From the NCBI GenBank assembly GCA_002408185.1, contig DHQV01000107.1:2271-18209 (forward strand): DNA of 15,939 nucleotides, given 5' to 3'. Position 1 is the first letter of the stretch; each line of letters starts with the position of its first letter. Below are positions 1 through 7,505 of this stretch, in pieces. Below the pieces are notes generated by a model, which was given only the letters and a program-made list of their open reading frames with translations, was not told the origin of the DNA and made no database searches. Origin of the DNA: Deltaproteobacteria bacterium UBA5329 (GTDB taxonomy: Bacteria; Desulfobacterota; Syntrophorhabdia; Syntrophorhabdales; Syntrophorhabdaceae). Position numbers and translations under genes: made by a program.

Positions 1-1152
1 ATGGTTCCCGCCAATGCGGACAGCGTGATAAAGATCGATAGGAAAAACGGGAAGATGGCGTCCTATAACGATTGGCCCGAGGGATTCTCGAAAGGGGGCC
101 ACGCCTTCGCCGGTGGAGTTTTCGACGGCCGGTACGTCTGGATGATCCCGTCCTATGCCGACAGCGTCGTGAAGCTCGACCCTCATACCGGCCGCATGAC
201 AGGCTACGATCAATGGCCCGAAGGATTTGTGAAGGGAAGGTATGCCTTCGCCGGTGGAGTTTTCGACGGCCGGTACGTCTGGATGATCCCGGCTAATGCC
301 GACAGTGTTGTTACGCTGGACACTTTGACTGGCGAAATGAAGAGATGCAATGCCTGGCCCGAGGGGCACGCGATGGTGGAATATGCCTTCGCCGGTGGAG
401 TTTTCGACGGCCGGTACGTCTGGATGATCCCGTATTATTCCGAACAGGTTGTCCGGGTAGACACACAGTCTGGTGAAATGACCGGATGCCACCGAAGACC
501 CGAAGACAAGGGCAAGGTTGAGTATGCGTTTGCCGGGGCCGCCTTCGACGGTCAGGCCATATGGATGGTGCCCCTCAATGCGGACCAGGTGATAAAGATC
601 GATAAGGACACGTCAGAGGCTGCCGGGCTTGACAATTGGCCGCAGGGGTTCCGCAAGGGGGTTAATGCTTTCGCAGGTGGCGTCTTTGACGGGGATTGTA
701 TCTGGATGATCCCGTCTTATGCCGATAGGGTGTTGCGGATCTTTCCGTATTCATCAATGTCCGTTTCAGCGAATAAGGACAATTCTACCGATGATCCCAT
801 GGCTAAAAAATTGGAAGCAACGATCATGGCGCAGCCGAGCCCTGTTTACGAAGGATTATCAGAGACAATATATTATAAGATCTCTTCGACGCACGGGGAT
901 GATCTCGCCGGAATACAGGTTGAAGTTGCGATCCTTACGAGTGACTTAAGGGAAATGAAACAATCGTTTATACCCCGGGGCTCGCAGGCCAAAGATGGTT
1001 CCTATTCCGGTACCTTCACTTTTTCGACGGGTACATTGCAGCCAGGCCACTATCTGGCCTGTTTATTGGTTTCATCGGATGGAAAGGCCGTCCCCCGGGA
1101 AATAGCCAGTACGCAATTTACTGTTCGCAGGATTGACGTGGTTATAACTTGA
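1..1152 (+). CDS. Tandem 47-residue-repeat (propeller-like) protein, 5' truncated by window edge
   Basis: The reading frame is open from base 1, and the ATG at base 1 lies inside a repeat (it is the Met of a W-M-(I/V)-P motif), so the true start is upstream of the window. Residues 1 to about 260 are tandem units of exactly 47 residues. Each carries AFAGGVFDGRYVWMIP, then a D-x-V-(V/I)-x-(L/I)-D core, a G-x-M segment and WPEGF. The AFAGG motif starts at residues 35, 82, 129, 176 and 223, and the last two copies are more diverged. Short beta-rich units with a conserved Gly/Trp core suggest a beta-propeller or similar repeat fold, but this is inference. Residues about 262-383 form a separate beta-rich domain that looks Ig-like. 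No catalytic motif is seen. The next gene begins 48 bases downstream on the same strand. Three of the units share identical 48-base stretches, which points to recent duplication or gene conversion. Confidence 0.8.
   Translation: MVPANADSVIKIDRKNGKMASYNDWPEGFSKGGHAFAGGVFDGRYVWMIPSYADSVVKLDPHTGRMTGYDQWPEGFVKGRYAFAGGVFDGRYVWMIPANADSVVTLDTLTGEMKRCNAWPEGHAMVEYAFAGGVFDGRYVWMIPYYSEQVVRVDTQSGEMTGCHRRPEDKGKVEYAFAGAAFDGQAIWMVPLNADQVIKIDKDTSEAAGLDNWPQGFRKGVNAFAGGVFDGDCIWMIPSYADRVLRIFPYSSMSVSANKDNSTDDPMAKKLEATIMAQPSPVYEGLSETIYYKISSTHGDDLAGIQVEVAILTSDLREMKQSFIPRGSQAKDGSYSGTFTFSTGTLQPGHYLACLLVSSDGKAVPREIASTQFTVRRIDVVIT
103..432 (+). repeat. Exact 48-bp tandem-spaced repeats, period 141 bp
   Basis: The stretches 103-150, 244-291 and 385-432 read identically over 48 bases, starting GCCTTCGCCGGTGGAGTT. 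They lie exactly 141 bases apart, which is one 47-codon unit. Diverged copies follow in the same register at 526 and 667. The DNA between the identical blocks has drifted, so identity is confined to the part encoding AFAGGVFDGRYVWMIP. Confidence 0.95.
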
Positions 1153-1200
1153 TGCCCGGACGCCAGCGTGTGTCAGGCAAAAAAGCAAAGGAGTTCCCTC

Positions 1201-2007
1201 ATGTCGAACGATTTCATTGGAGATCTTTCAAAAAACAAACTTCTCGACTTGATAGCGCCTCTCCTGAGCAGGAAGAAATCAGGCATGGTGCAGATCAAGG
1301 GGCATCAGATCGGGGAAATGTATCTCGAAGGGTCAAGTATCACCCATGCAAAGACAGGCGATCTCACCGGTGAAGAAGCGGCCCTGGCAATGATGGAATG
1401 GAATTCAGGCCGCGTAACATTTGATTGGGAGGCCGCTGGCAGTGAGCAGACTGTTTATATGCCGACTGAACAGCTGCTCATGATCTGGACAAACCGTGAA
1501 TCTGAGTGGGCACGGATACGGGAAGTGATTCCTTCACCAAACGTAGTGTTCCAGATCCCGGTCAACGGGTGTCCCGACAGCAGGAGCGTTCAGGCCAATC
1601 AATGGAAGATCCTTGCGCTTTGTAACGGGACGAGGTCAGTAACTGATATTGCGGAGACATTGAACTGGCAGATCTTTGAGACGTCGCAGATGCTGTGCAG
1701 CATGGTGCAGGATGGACTGCTTGAAAAGAGCGGGGAGAAAAAAACCGGACCTGCGGTCAACGTCCGCAACACGATAAGCAGTACATTTTTTCAAACCATC
1801 GAAAATGAGTTGAGGAAGATAATGGGCCCCATAGCACCTATCGTCATCGAAGATGCTCTTACATATCTCGGGGAATCCCCGGATGATTTCCCGGAAGACA
1901 AATTGTCGGCCCTTATGCAGACTGTAAGCCAGGAAATATTGGATGTGTCGAAAAGAACTCAATTTGTACGGACCATATCTGAGCATTTTGCTCATATACA
2001 AAAATAA
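1201..2007 (+). CDS. DUF4388 (PATAN-type) signalling protein with winged-helix-like segment
   Basis: I place the start at ATG 1201 because AGGAG sits 8 bases upstream; an ATG at 1168 is in frame but has no ribosome site. The 268-residue product has a DUF4388-like domain at about 1-95, with the G-x-(V/I)-x-(I/V) strand pattern followed by YLEGSSITHA and a small-residue helix. Residues about 131-178 resemble a degenerate winged helix (WKILALCNGTRSVTDIAETL, ending DGLLEK). The C-terminal helical domain at about 190-268 contains RKIMGPIAPIVI, which recalls the small GPIA-containing domain (DUF8082-like) found at the ends of some signalling proteins. DUF4388 proteins are usually cytoplasmic signalling adaptors. 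It has no transmembrane segment. It lies 48 bases after the repeat protein and 25 bases before the Cache-HAMP receptor, so it probably belongs to the same operon. Its exact partner is unknown. Confidence 0.8.
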   Translation: MSNDFIGDLSKNKLLDLIAPLLSRKKSGMVQIKGHQIGEMYLEGSSITHAKTGDLTGEEAALAMMEWNSGRVTFDWEAAGSEQTVYMPTEQLLMIWTNRESEWARIREVIPSPNVVFQIPVNGCPDSRSVQANQWKILALCNGTRSVTDIAETLNWQIFETSQMLCSMVQDGLLEKSGEKKTGPAVNVRNTISSTFFQTIENELRKIMGPIAPIVIEDALTYLGESPDDFPEDKLSALMQTVSQEILDVSKRTQFVRTISEHFAHIQK

Positions 2008-2032
2008 CCTAATTTGATTGAGGGGGTTTTAC

Positions 2033-2986
2033 ATGGCAACGGAGAATAAAGCGTCATCAGGATTATTATTCAGGCTCATTGCAGGCATCTTCGTTCCTAT
2101 CCTGGCGGCGTTCTTCATTTTAGGCTGCATATTATTCCTTAATATCAATTTTGGGGCCTTCCAGTTCCCCAGCGTACGCGGGCTGTGGTCGAACAGCATG
2201 AGTGAACTGGGCGCGGCGAGCCTGAAGGAATCAACCTCTGCCCTTAATAAACTCGGTGAAGAGATCATCCGGCAAAAGGCCGAAGATGTCGCAAAGCAGA
2301 TGGAGATATATGTGCGGGCATACAAGAAGAAGCCGTCCTTTGAGGTCCTTCGCAATGATCCCGTCATGAAGCAGCTTGCTGTACAGAAGGTCGGAAAGAC
2401 GGGATATACAGCAGTGCATGATTCAGCGGGCATAAATTACTTCCATTCGAACCCCAAAATTGTCGGTACCGACCTTCATGATCTCGCCACGAAGCTTCCG
2501 GCATTTTGGAATATAGTCGAGGGCGCCTTCAAAGCCCAGGGCTATGGCAGCTACTATGACTGGAGAGACCCGGACGGCAGGATACGCCCGAAATACATGT
2601 ATATCATGCCCATAAAAGATACAGATCTCTTCGTGGCAGCCACGACCTATATCGACGAATTTTCAAAACCCGCTCAGGCTATCACGACAAAAATAAATAC
2701 CATGCAAAAAACCTATGCAGAACAGTACAACAGGCGCTTCGGTATTATCGTTATCATACTTGCGGCTGTTCTTGTCATTTTGCTCGCCGTCATATTTGTG
2801 TATTCATCTTCCGTTGTCGGCCCGATCAAGAAACTGTCCGATGTTGCGGACAGGATCAGCATGGGTGACCTCAAGGCGGCTATTGAAGTAAAGGGTAAAG
2901 GTGAAATAGCAGTCCTTGCAGAATCTATAGAGAGAATGCAGACAAGTGTACAGGCTGCCATCGAGAGGCTGCAAAAACGCAGGTAG
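2033..2986 (+). CDS. Membrane Cache-HAMP receptor lacking an output domain
   Basis: ATG 2033 is chosen because GAGGGGG ends 6 bases before it. A TTG at 2018 is in frame but overlaps that site. The 317-residue protein has a membrane segment at about 12-36, a periplasmic sensor region at about 40-235, a second membrane segment at about 237-258 and a HAMP domain at about 258-312. The sensor carries Cache features: a long N-terminal helix, then GKTGYTAVHDSAG, HSNPKIVGTDL and a late YMYIMPIKDTDLFVAATTY strand pair. HAMP is marked by VVGPIKKLSDVADRISMGDL and the KGKGEIAVLAESIERM half. The chain ends a few residues after HAMP, so there is no methyl-accepting, kinase or cyclase domain. It probably senses a small external ligand and passes the signal to a separate protein, perhaps the flanking DUF4388 proteins. 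Confidence 0.85.
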   Translation: MATENKASSGLLFRLIAGIFVPILAAFFILGCILFLNINFGAFQFPSVRGLWSNSMSELGAASLKESTSALNKLGEEIIRQKAEDVAKQMEIYVRAYKKKPSFEVLRNDPVMKQLAVQKVGKTGYTAVHDSAGINYFHSNPKIVGTDLHDLATKLPAFWNIVEGAFKAQGYGSYYDWRDPDGRIRPKYMYIMPIKDTDLFVAATTYIDEFSKPAQAITTKINTMQKTYAEQYNRRFGIIVIILAAVLVILLAVIFVYSSSVVGPIKKLSDVADRISMGDLKAAIEVKGKGEIAVLAESIERMQTSVQAAIERLQKRR

Positions 2987-2994
2987 AGAAGGAC

Positions 2995-4284
2995 ATGGCC
3001 CAAAAAAGGAAAAACACCGAGGGACAACAAGAGGTGGACATGATATACTCACAAGGAAAAATCATTCATCAGAACCTCTCTGCTGAGTACACGGACGTAC
3101 CGAAGCTCTTGAATTCGATGAGCGAGAAGGGATTTTCCGGGGTCATCGAGGTCGAGGCTGGAAGCAGGAGAGGGGCATTCTTTATCGTCTCGGGCCGCAT
3201 AGTGAACGCTGCCGTCGGCCTGGAATCGAACCCTCCGGCCATGGTCGGGGAGCCTGCGGTAAACGAACTCCACCAGCTTGCGCGGCAGCCGAAGGGTTTA
3301 CTGCATGTATCCGAACTATCCCCGGCTCAAATCGAGATCCTGACTGGTCCTTTTGCCTCAGAGCTCGTTTTCAAGGGGCTCAGCACGGATTTTATCCGTG
3401 TAGAGGGGTTTATCGCAAAGCTGAAAAGCGAAGGACATACCGGTTACACGGAGGTCTTCAGTAAAGACGGTGGCAGGATCGGAACGCTGTCATTCAAGGA
3501 CGGCGAAACGACAGTTTTCCAGATGGTATCCACCTCGGGGAAGACAAACCTTTACGAAGGGGATTTCATCCTCTCTGCTCTTGATTACACCGTGAGAAAC
3601 GGGGCCGTGTTTGATGTTTACCGGACTCGAGACATGTCGACCGTTGTCGTGGAGTCTCAGGAAAACGCTCAGCGGGAGATGTCGTTTCCTGCCGCATTCT
3701 CTGCGAGTGCACGGTCGGAACCCGAACCCCCCGCCGAAGCCGTCGTCGAGGCCGCAACAGTGGAGGCTCCCGACGAGAAACAGGAAACGTCAGCGGACAA
3801 GCTTGCCGAACGGCTGGCAAAGATGCAGGAGGCGGCTGGAGCCGCCAGCGAAGCGGCATCCGGGGTTGTTGAAGACGAAGCCTCAAAGAGCCACAGGGCC
3901 GGTCTGATCTCGGGCCTCGAGCGTGTTCTATCGAAGCTTGAATCATTCACAGATCATGTCGGGAGCAAGGGCGAGTTCCAGCGTGTGTTCCGGCAGAAAT
4001 GTGTCGATATATCGGATAATTATGATTTTCTTGACCCGTTTGAGGGTCAATTTCAATATGATTCAGGCAAGATCAGTCTCAGTGAGGATGTTAGTTCCGA
4101 AGATTTTGCCATAGGGGCCGCGCACTGTTTGAATGTGGTTCTGGCAAAACTGAATACGGATTTTCTGAAAGGGGCCGCCCTGCCACCGGGCCTGAAAGGG
4201 GAAATTGAAACTTCGTTCAGAGACTACAAGGAGATCATCAGGGTCGCGGGTTTGGGGTCCATAGTTCCTGCGAATATGAGATAA
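2995..4284 (+). CDS. DUF4388-like signalling protein with Ala/Glu-rich linker
   Basis: The gene starts 8 bases after the Cache-HAMP gene if ATG 2995 is used. ATG 3040 is the main alternative: it follows GAGGTG closely and drops a charged 15-residue tail, while AGAAGG is only 2 bases from ATG 2995. Residues about 25-110 have the DUF4388 pattern (GFSGVIEVEAGSRRGAFFIV, then SGRIVNAAVG). Residues about 130-220 look like a second copy (GHTGYTEVFSKDGGRIGTLS, then FKDGETTVFQM). Residues about 225-300 form a Pro/Ala/Glu-rich linker of low complexity. The C-terminal part, about 300-429, is helical with a conserved-looking D-N-Y-D-F-L-D-P-F segment; I do not recognise it. There is no membrane segment. 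Two PATAN-like modules beside an output-less receptor fit a cytoplasmic adaptor role, which is inference. Confidence 0.75.
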   Translation: MAQKRKNTEGQQEVDMIYSQGKIIHQNLSAEYTDVPKLLNSMSEKGFSGVIEVEAGSRRGAFFIVSGRIVNAAVGLESNPPAMVGEPAVNELHQLARQPKGLLHVSELSPAQIEILTGPFASELVFKGLSTDFIRVEGFIAKLKSEGHTGYTEVFSKDGGRIGTLSFKDGETTVFQMVSTSGKTNLYEGDFILSALDYTVRNGAVFDVYRTRDMSTVVVESQENAQREMSFPAAFSASARSEPEPPAEAVVEAATVEAPDEKQETSADKLAERLAKMQEAAGAASEAASGVVEDEASKSHRAGLISGLERVLSKLESFTDHVGSKGEFQRVFRQKCVDISDNYDFLDPFEGQFQYDSGKISLSEDVSSEDFAIGAAHCLNVVLAKLNTDFLKGAALPPGLKGEIETSFRDYKEIIRVAGLGSIVPANMR

Positions 4285-4345
4285 ACATAACACATTGCCA
4301 AAAGCCGCTTGCCACGGAAAACGGCGCACCCTTACGCCCGTAATG

Positions 4346-4354
4346 TGATATAAT
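4346..4354 (+). promoter_or_regulatory. Extended -10 promoter for amrB
   Basis: TGATATAAT is a perfect TATAAT (4349-4354) with the upstream TG of an extended -10 element; no good -35 lies 16-18 bases upstream. Transcription would begin near 4361. That would exclude the ATG at 4353 and support ATG 4374 as the amrB start. Confidence 0.5.
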
Positions 4355-4373
4355 GGATTTCATAGGACGTGAT

Positions 4374-5210
4374 ATGACAAGTGTGCGCGAGCCATCAGTG
4401 AGCGGGATGTTTTATCCCGATGACCCCATGGTCCTCAGAGAGGATATCGGGAATTACTTGAAGGCGGCCGAGATAAAGCCCCCGCCTGAAGGTATCCGTG
4501 CGGTCATTTCGCCGCACGCAGGATATATCTACTCCGGACCGGTGGCTGCCTATGGGTATAAGGCTGTCTCCAGGTATAATTTCGATACAGTCGTCATCCT
4601 TGCTCCGAGCCACAGGGCCTATTTTCAGGGGTTCGCAATCTGGGATGAGGGAATTTTCAAGACCCCGCTCGGGAATATCACGATCGACGCTGAGTCGGCC
4701 AACGTACTCCTGAGGTCACATGGAGTATTTCGGGCAAACAAGGATGTGCATAAGGGAGAACATTCGCTGGAAGTCCAGCTGCCTTTTCTCCAATACATTT
4801 TCAAGGACTTCCTACTCCTTCCCCTGCTCGTCGGGGCGGCCAATGAAGGCATGTACCAGGACGCGGCCAAAGCGCTTGCCCGGGTCATAAACGCAAGCGA
4901 GAGACATTTCCTGATCGTTGCCAGCACCGACCTGTCCCACTATTATCCCTATGATGCTGCGGTCAAGATCGACACAGTTACCATTGGACACATCAAGAAT
5001 TTCGATATCGCAGGGATGGTCCGCGATACCCGGTCGGAAAAAGCCCAGGCATGCGGTGCGGGCCCCATGATCACAACGATGATGGCGGCTGAAAAGCTTG
5101 GCGCGCATTCAAGTTCGGTGCTGAAATATGCAAATTCGGGCGATATAACGGGGGACCGAAGCGGTGTTGTCGGTTATGTATCCGCTATATTGTTCAAAAG
5201 TGATGTTTGA
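4374..5210 (+). CDS. amrB: AmmeMemoRadiSam system protein B (MEMO1 family)
   Basis: The start at ATG 4374 has AGGA 6 bases upstream and lies just after a predicted transcription start; ATG 4353 has no ribosome site. The 278-residue product matches the MEMO family along its length. It shows REPSVSGMFYPDDP at the N-terminus, ISPHAGYIYSGPVAAYGY, APSHRAYFQG, EHSLEVQLPFLQ, the ASTDLSHYYPY motif and the late CGAGPM segment. MEMO proteins resemble class III extradiol dioxygenases in fold, and in bacteria they occur with an AMMECR1 protein and a radical SAM protein. The A protein follows directly, its ATG 11 bases after the amrB stop. The radical SAM member is not in the window. The biochemical role of the bacterial trio is not well established. 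Confidence 0.93.
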   Translation: MTSVREPSVSGMFYPDDPMVLREDIGNYLKAAEIKPPPEGIRAVISPHAGYIYSGPVAAYGYKAVSRYNFDTVVILAPSHRAYFQGFAIWDEGIFKTPLGNITIDAESANVLLRSHGVFRANKDVHKGEHSLEVQLPFLQYIFKDFLLLPLLVGAANEGMYQDAAKALARVINASERHFLIVASTDLSHYYPYDAAVKIDTVTIGHIKNFDIAGMVRDTRSEKAQACGAGPMITTMMAAEKLGAHSSSVLKYANSGDITGDRSGVVGYVSAILFKSDV

Positions 5211-5221
5211 CGGGACAGATC

Positions 5222-5755
5222 ATGACCCTTTCCGAAGAAGAGAGAGAAAAGCTCAAGAAATTGGTGAAGGATGCCATCGAGAGCGTTCTATTCGGTACCG
5301 AGTGCCCGCCGGTAGAACTCACCGGCCCTCTTGAGGAAAAATGCGGCGCTTTTGTCACCATCAAGAACCGTGGGTCTCTCAGGGGATGTATAGGGTATGT
5401 GAGGGGCTATCAGCCCCTTTATGAGACAGTGAGACAAATGGCAATTCATGCAGCGTTTAGTGATCCCCGGTTCGAGCCTGTCACGAAGGATGAATGGGCA
5501 GATTGTGATTGCGAGATCTCCGTCCTGACACCAATGAAGAAGATCAAGAGCATTGATGAGATCGAGATTGGTGTTCACGGTCTGTACATAGAAAAGGGAA
5601 CTCATTCAGGGCTTTTGCTGCCGCAGGTTGCAAGAGAGCAGGGCTGGGACAGGACACAGTTCCTGGAACATACATGCTATAAGGCCGGCCTTCCAAAAGA
5701 CGCGTGGAAGTCCAAAGGCGTCAATATATATATTTTTTCTGCAGATGTTTTCTAA
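5222..5755 (+). CDS. amrA: AmmeMemoRadiSam system protein A (AMMECR1 domain)
   Basis: I use ATG 5222, which has a weak GGGA 6 bases upstream. A TTG at 5207 is in frame and would overlap the end of amrB. The 177-residue product is a complete AMMECR1 domain. It has the family hallmark LRGCIGYV at about residue 53, then AAFSDPRFEPVT, EWADCDCEISVLTP and GLLLPQVAREQGWDRTQFLEH followed by CYKAGLP. These segments form the conserved core and the predicted active cleft. The gene is the immediate downstream partner of amrB and is very likely co-transcribed with it. Function of the family is unsettled; links to radical SAM chemistry come from gene neighbourhood. Confidence 0.93.
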   Translation: MTLSEEEREKLKKLVKDAIESVLFGTECPPVELTGPLEEKCGAFVTIKNRGSLRGCIGYVRGYQPLYETVRQMAIHAAFSDPRFEPVTKDEWADCDCEISVLTPMKKIKSIDEIEIGVHGLYIEKGTHSGLLLPQVAREQGWDRTQFLEHTCYKAGLPKDAWKSKGVNIYIFSADVF

Positions 5756-5802
5756 AAATTTGGGCCGTGTATCACTTTATGTAATTACGGCCGGGGAAAC
5801 GG

Positions 5803-6000
5803 ATGATCGACAGAAAGATGTCCATTAACGAGGTTTTGAACAAATATCCGGAATCCATGAAAGTTTTCGAGGATTTCGGTCTGGGGTGTGTTGGATGCGA
5901 GGCCGCCCTGTTCGAAAATATTGAACAGGGGGCACAGGTCCACGGTGTAGATGTCGACAGGCTTCTTGCCGGCCTGAAGGAAACGATCGGGGAAGACTGA
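5803..6000 (+). CDS. DUF1858 domain small protein
   Basis: This 65-residue protein matches the DUF1858 family from end to end: an N-terminal MSINEVLNKYPESMKVFEDF segment, then GLGCVGCEAA with the paired cysteines, then helices containing IEQGAQVHGVD and the leucine-rich end. The family is found alone or fused to redox and Fe-S proteins in anaerobes, where the CxxC pair may bind a cluster or act as a thiol switch. ATG 5803 is preceded by GGGGAAA; ATG 5818 is a possible alternative but would remove family residues. It lies 47 bases after amrA. An imperfect inverted repeat in that gap could fold near its ribosome site. Confidence 0.88.
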   Translation: MIDRKMSINEVLNKYPESMKVFEDFGLGCVGCEAALFENIEQGAQVHGVDVDRLLAGLKETIGED

Positions 6001-6029
6001 AAAATGTATTATGATGGCGTTATTGTTTC

Positions 6030-6641
6030 ATGACTGGGATCTGTTCTGTAATTTTGGCTGCCGGATCTTCCCGGAGACTCGGTTTCAACAAGCTTACCCT
6101 GAAGATCGATTCTGAAACGGTTATAAGGAGATCGGTCTTTCCGTTCCTGGAAGCAGACCTTGGCAGTGTCGTCGTCGTCGCCGGCCCGAGTGCGTCATTA
6201 ATAGCGCAGGAACTTGATGGCCTGAACACCACCGTAGTCTATAACGAAAACCATGCATCGGGTATGTCCAGTTCGGTCAAAGCGGCTCTTCCGTGGTTGC
6301 GCGGGGCAAAAGCGGTATTCTTTCACCTCGGGGATAAACCGTTCGTTAAAAAGAAATTACTGGAGGATATGGTCGAGGCATATCGTACGACAGGGAAGAA
6401 TATTGTAATTCCCGTTTGCAAGGGTAAAAAGGGCCATCCCGTATTGATAAGCGTCGCTCCGTATCTTGACGAAATGAGAGGTCTTGACGGAGATAGGGGC
6501 CTACGTGAAGTTATAGAAAAGCATAAGGAAGATGTGCTATGTATAGAGGCGGATGAAGACGTGCTTTTCGATATTGATACAGCCGACGACATTCGCAGTT
6601 TAAAACAAAGAGGATACAAGGTTGAAAAAGGTAAGAGTTGA
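6030..6641 (+). CDS. mocA: Molybdenum cofactor cytidylyltransferase-type NTP transferase
   Basis: The 203-residue protein is a MobA/MocA-like nucleotidyltransferase. The nucleotide-binding loop ILAAGSSRRLGFNKL lies at residues 8-22. It is followed by a VVVAGP strand, the MocA-type SGMSSSVKAAL motif near residue 78, GDKPFV near 99 in place of the usual GDQPFV, KGKKGHPVLIS near 132 and a final DIDTADDI. MocA transfers CMP to molybdopterin-Mo to give the cytosine dinucleotide cofactor of xanthine dehydrogenase-family enzymes; the DNA cannot tell it from other close NTP transferases. ATG 6030 is the first usable start because an in-frame stop lies at 6012. It has no clear ribosome site. It precedes yqeB and xdhC, which fits the same pathway. 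Confidence 0.85.
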   Translation: MTGICSVILAAGSSRRLGFNKLTLKIDSETVIRRSVFPFLEADLGSVVVVAGPSASLIAQELDGLNTTVVYNENHASGMSSSVKAALPWLRGAKAVFFHLGDKPFVKKKLLEDMVEAYRTTGKNIVIPVCKGKKGHPVLISVAPYLDEMRGLDGDRGLREVIEKHKEDVLCIEADEDVLFDIDTADDIRSLKQRGYKVEKGKS

Positions 6642-6659
6642 GGATGCTCAAGGACTGTG

Positions 6660-7505
6660 ATGGAAGATAAGAGAAACTTTACGGATGCTGCTGTTGTCAT
6701 AAAAGGGGCCGGGGAGATGGCGTCCGGTATAGCACACAGGCTCTATCGTGCCGGCATGACGCATATACTTATGCTCGAGACGGCAAAGCCGCTGTGTGTG
6801 CGGCGTTTTGTGTCGTTTTGCGAGGCCGTGTATGACGGCACCGCCGAAGTTGAAAATATCAGGGCGAGGCTCGCCGCCGGTCTGTCCGACGTTGCCTCGA
6901 TCTGGCAGGCCGGGGAGATTGCCGTCATTGTCGATCCGGCGTGGAAGAGCATCGGGGACCTTAAGCCGGATATCGTGATAGATGCGATTATGGCTAAACG
7001 GAACCTTGGGACACGGAAAAACGAGGCAGCGCTTGTCATTGGGGTTGGGCCTGATTTTGCAGCGCCGCGTGATGTCCACGCCGTTGTCGAGAGCAACCGC
7101 GGGCATGATCTAGGACGTGTCATTTACGACGGATCGGCCGAACCTTACACGGGCACGCCGGGGGAGATAAAGGGGATTGCGAAGGAGCGCGTTCTTCGCG
7201 CTCCTGTCGCAGGGCTCGTAAGACACGTTCAACATCTTGGAGATGACGTCAAGAAGGACGATCTTGTCTTGTATGTCGATACTGACCCGGTGTATGCGCC
7301 TTTTGACGGGGTCCTCCGGGGACTGATCAGGGAAATGACGGTCGATAAGGGTGAAAAGGTAGGCGATATCGACCCGAGGGCCGAAAGAGACTATTGTTTC
7401 ACGATCTCGGAAAAGGCACGCGGTATCGCAGGCGGGGTATTAGAAGCCGTACTTCATTACTATTTTGGACGAGATGAAAAGGAAACTGCCCATGAGCGTG
7501 TATGA
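6660..7505 (+). CDS. yqeB: Selenium-dependent molybdenum hydroxylase maturation protein YqeB
   Basis: The 281-residue product fits the EF2563/YqeB family. It begins with a Rossmann-like VVIKGAGEMASGIAHRLYRA. It then shows VDPAWKSIGDLKPDIVIDA, AKRNLGT, GVGPDFAAPRDVHAVVE, EPYTGTPGEIKGI and a biotinyl/barrel-like tail with DKGEKVGDIDPRAE. The family occurs in genomes whose molybdenum hydroxylases carry a labile selenium atom, and it is thought to serve their maturation. ATG 6660 has AGGA 5 bases upstream; the GTG at 6657 is just before it. It starts 18 bases after mocA, and its end overlaps the xdhC start by 14 bases, so the three genes are one operon. No hydroxylase structural gene and no selD is visible. 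Confidence 0.9.
   Translation: MEDKRNFTDAAVVIKGAGEMASGIAHRLYRAGMTHILMLETAKPLCVRRFVSFCEAVYDGTAEVENIRARLAAGLSDVASIWQAGEIAVIVDPAWKSIGDLKPDIVIDAIMAKRNLGTRKNEAALVIGVGPDFAAPRDVHAVVESNRGHDLGRVIYDGSAEPYTGTPGEIKGIAKERVLRAPVAGLVRHVQHLGDDVKKDDLVLYVDTDPVYAPFDGVLRGLIREMTVDKGEKVGDIDPRAERDYCFTISEKARGIAGGVLEAVLHYYFGRDEKETAHERV

Noticed and set aside
103..720. Regularly spaced identical repeats that might be read as a CRISPR array.
   Set aside because: The period is 141 bases and in frame within a coding sequence, the linkers are related to each other, and no cas gene is present.
3566..3946. Long Arg/Pro-rich open frames on the minus strand opposite the second DUF4388-like gene.
   Set aside because: They are shadows of the GC-rich Ala/Glu linker, have no ribosome sites and lack any domain pattern.
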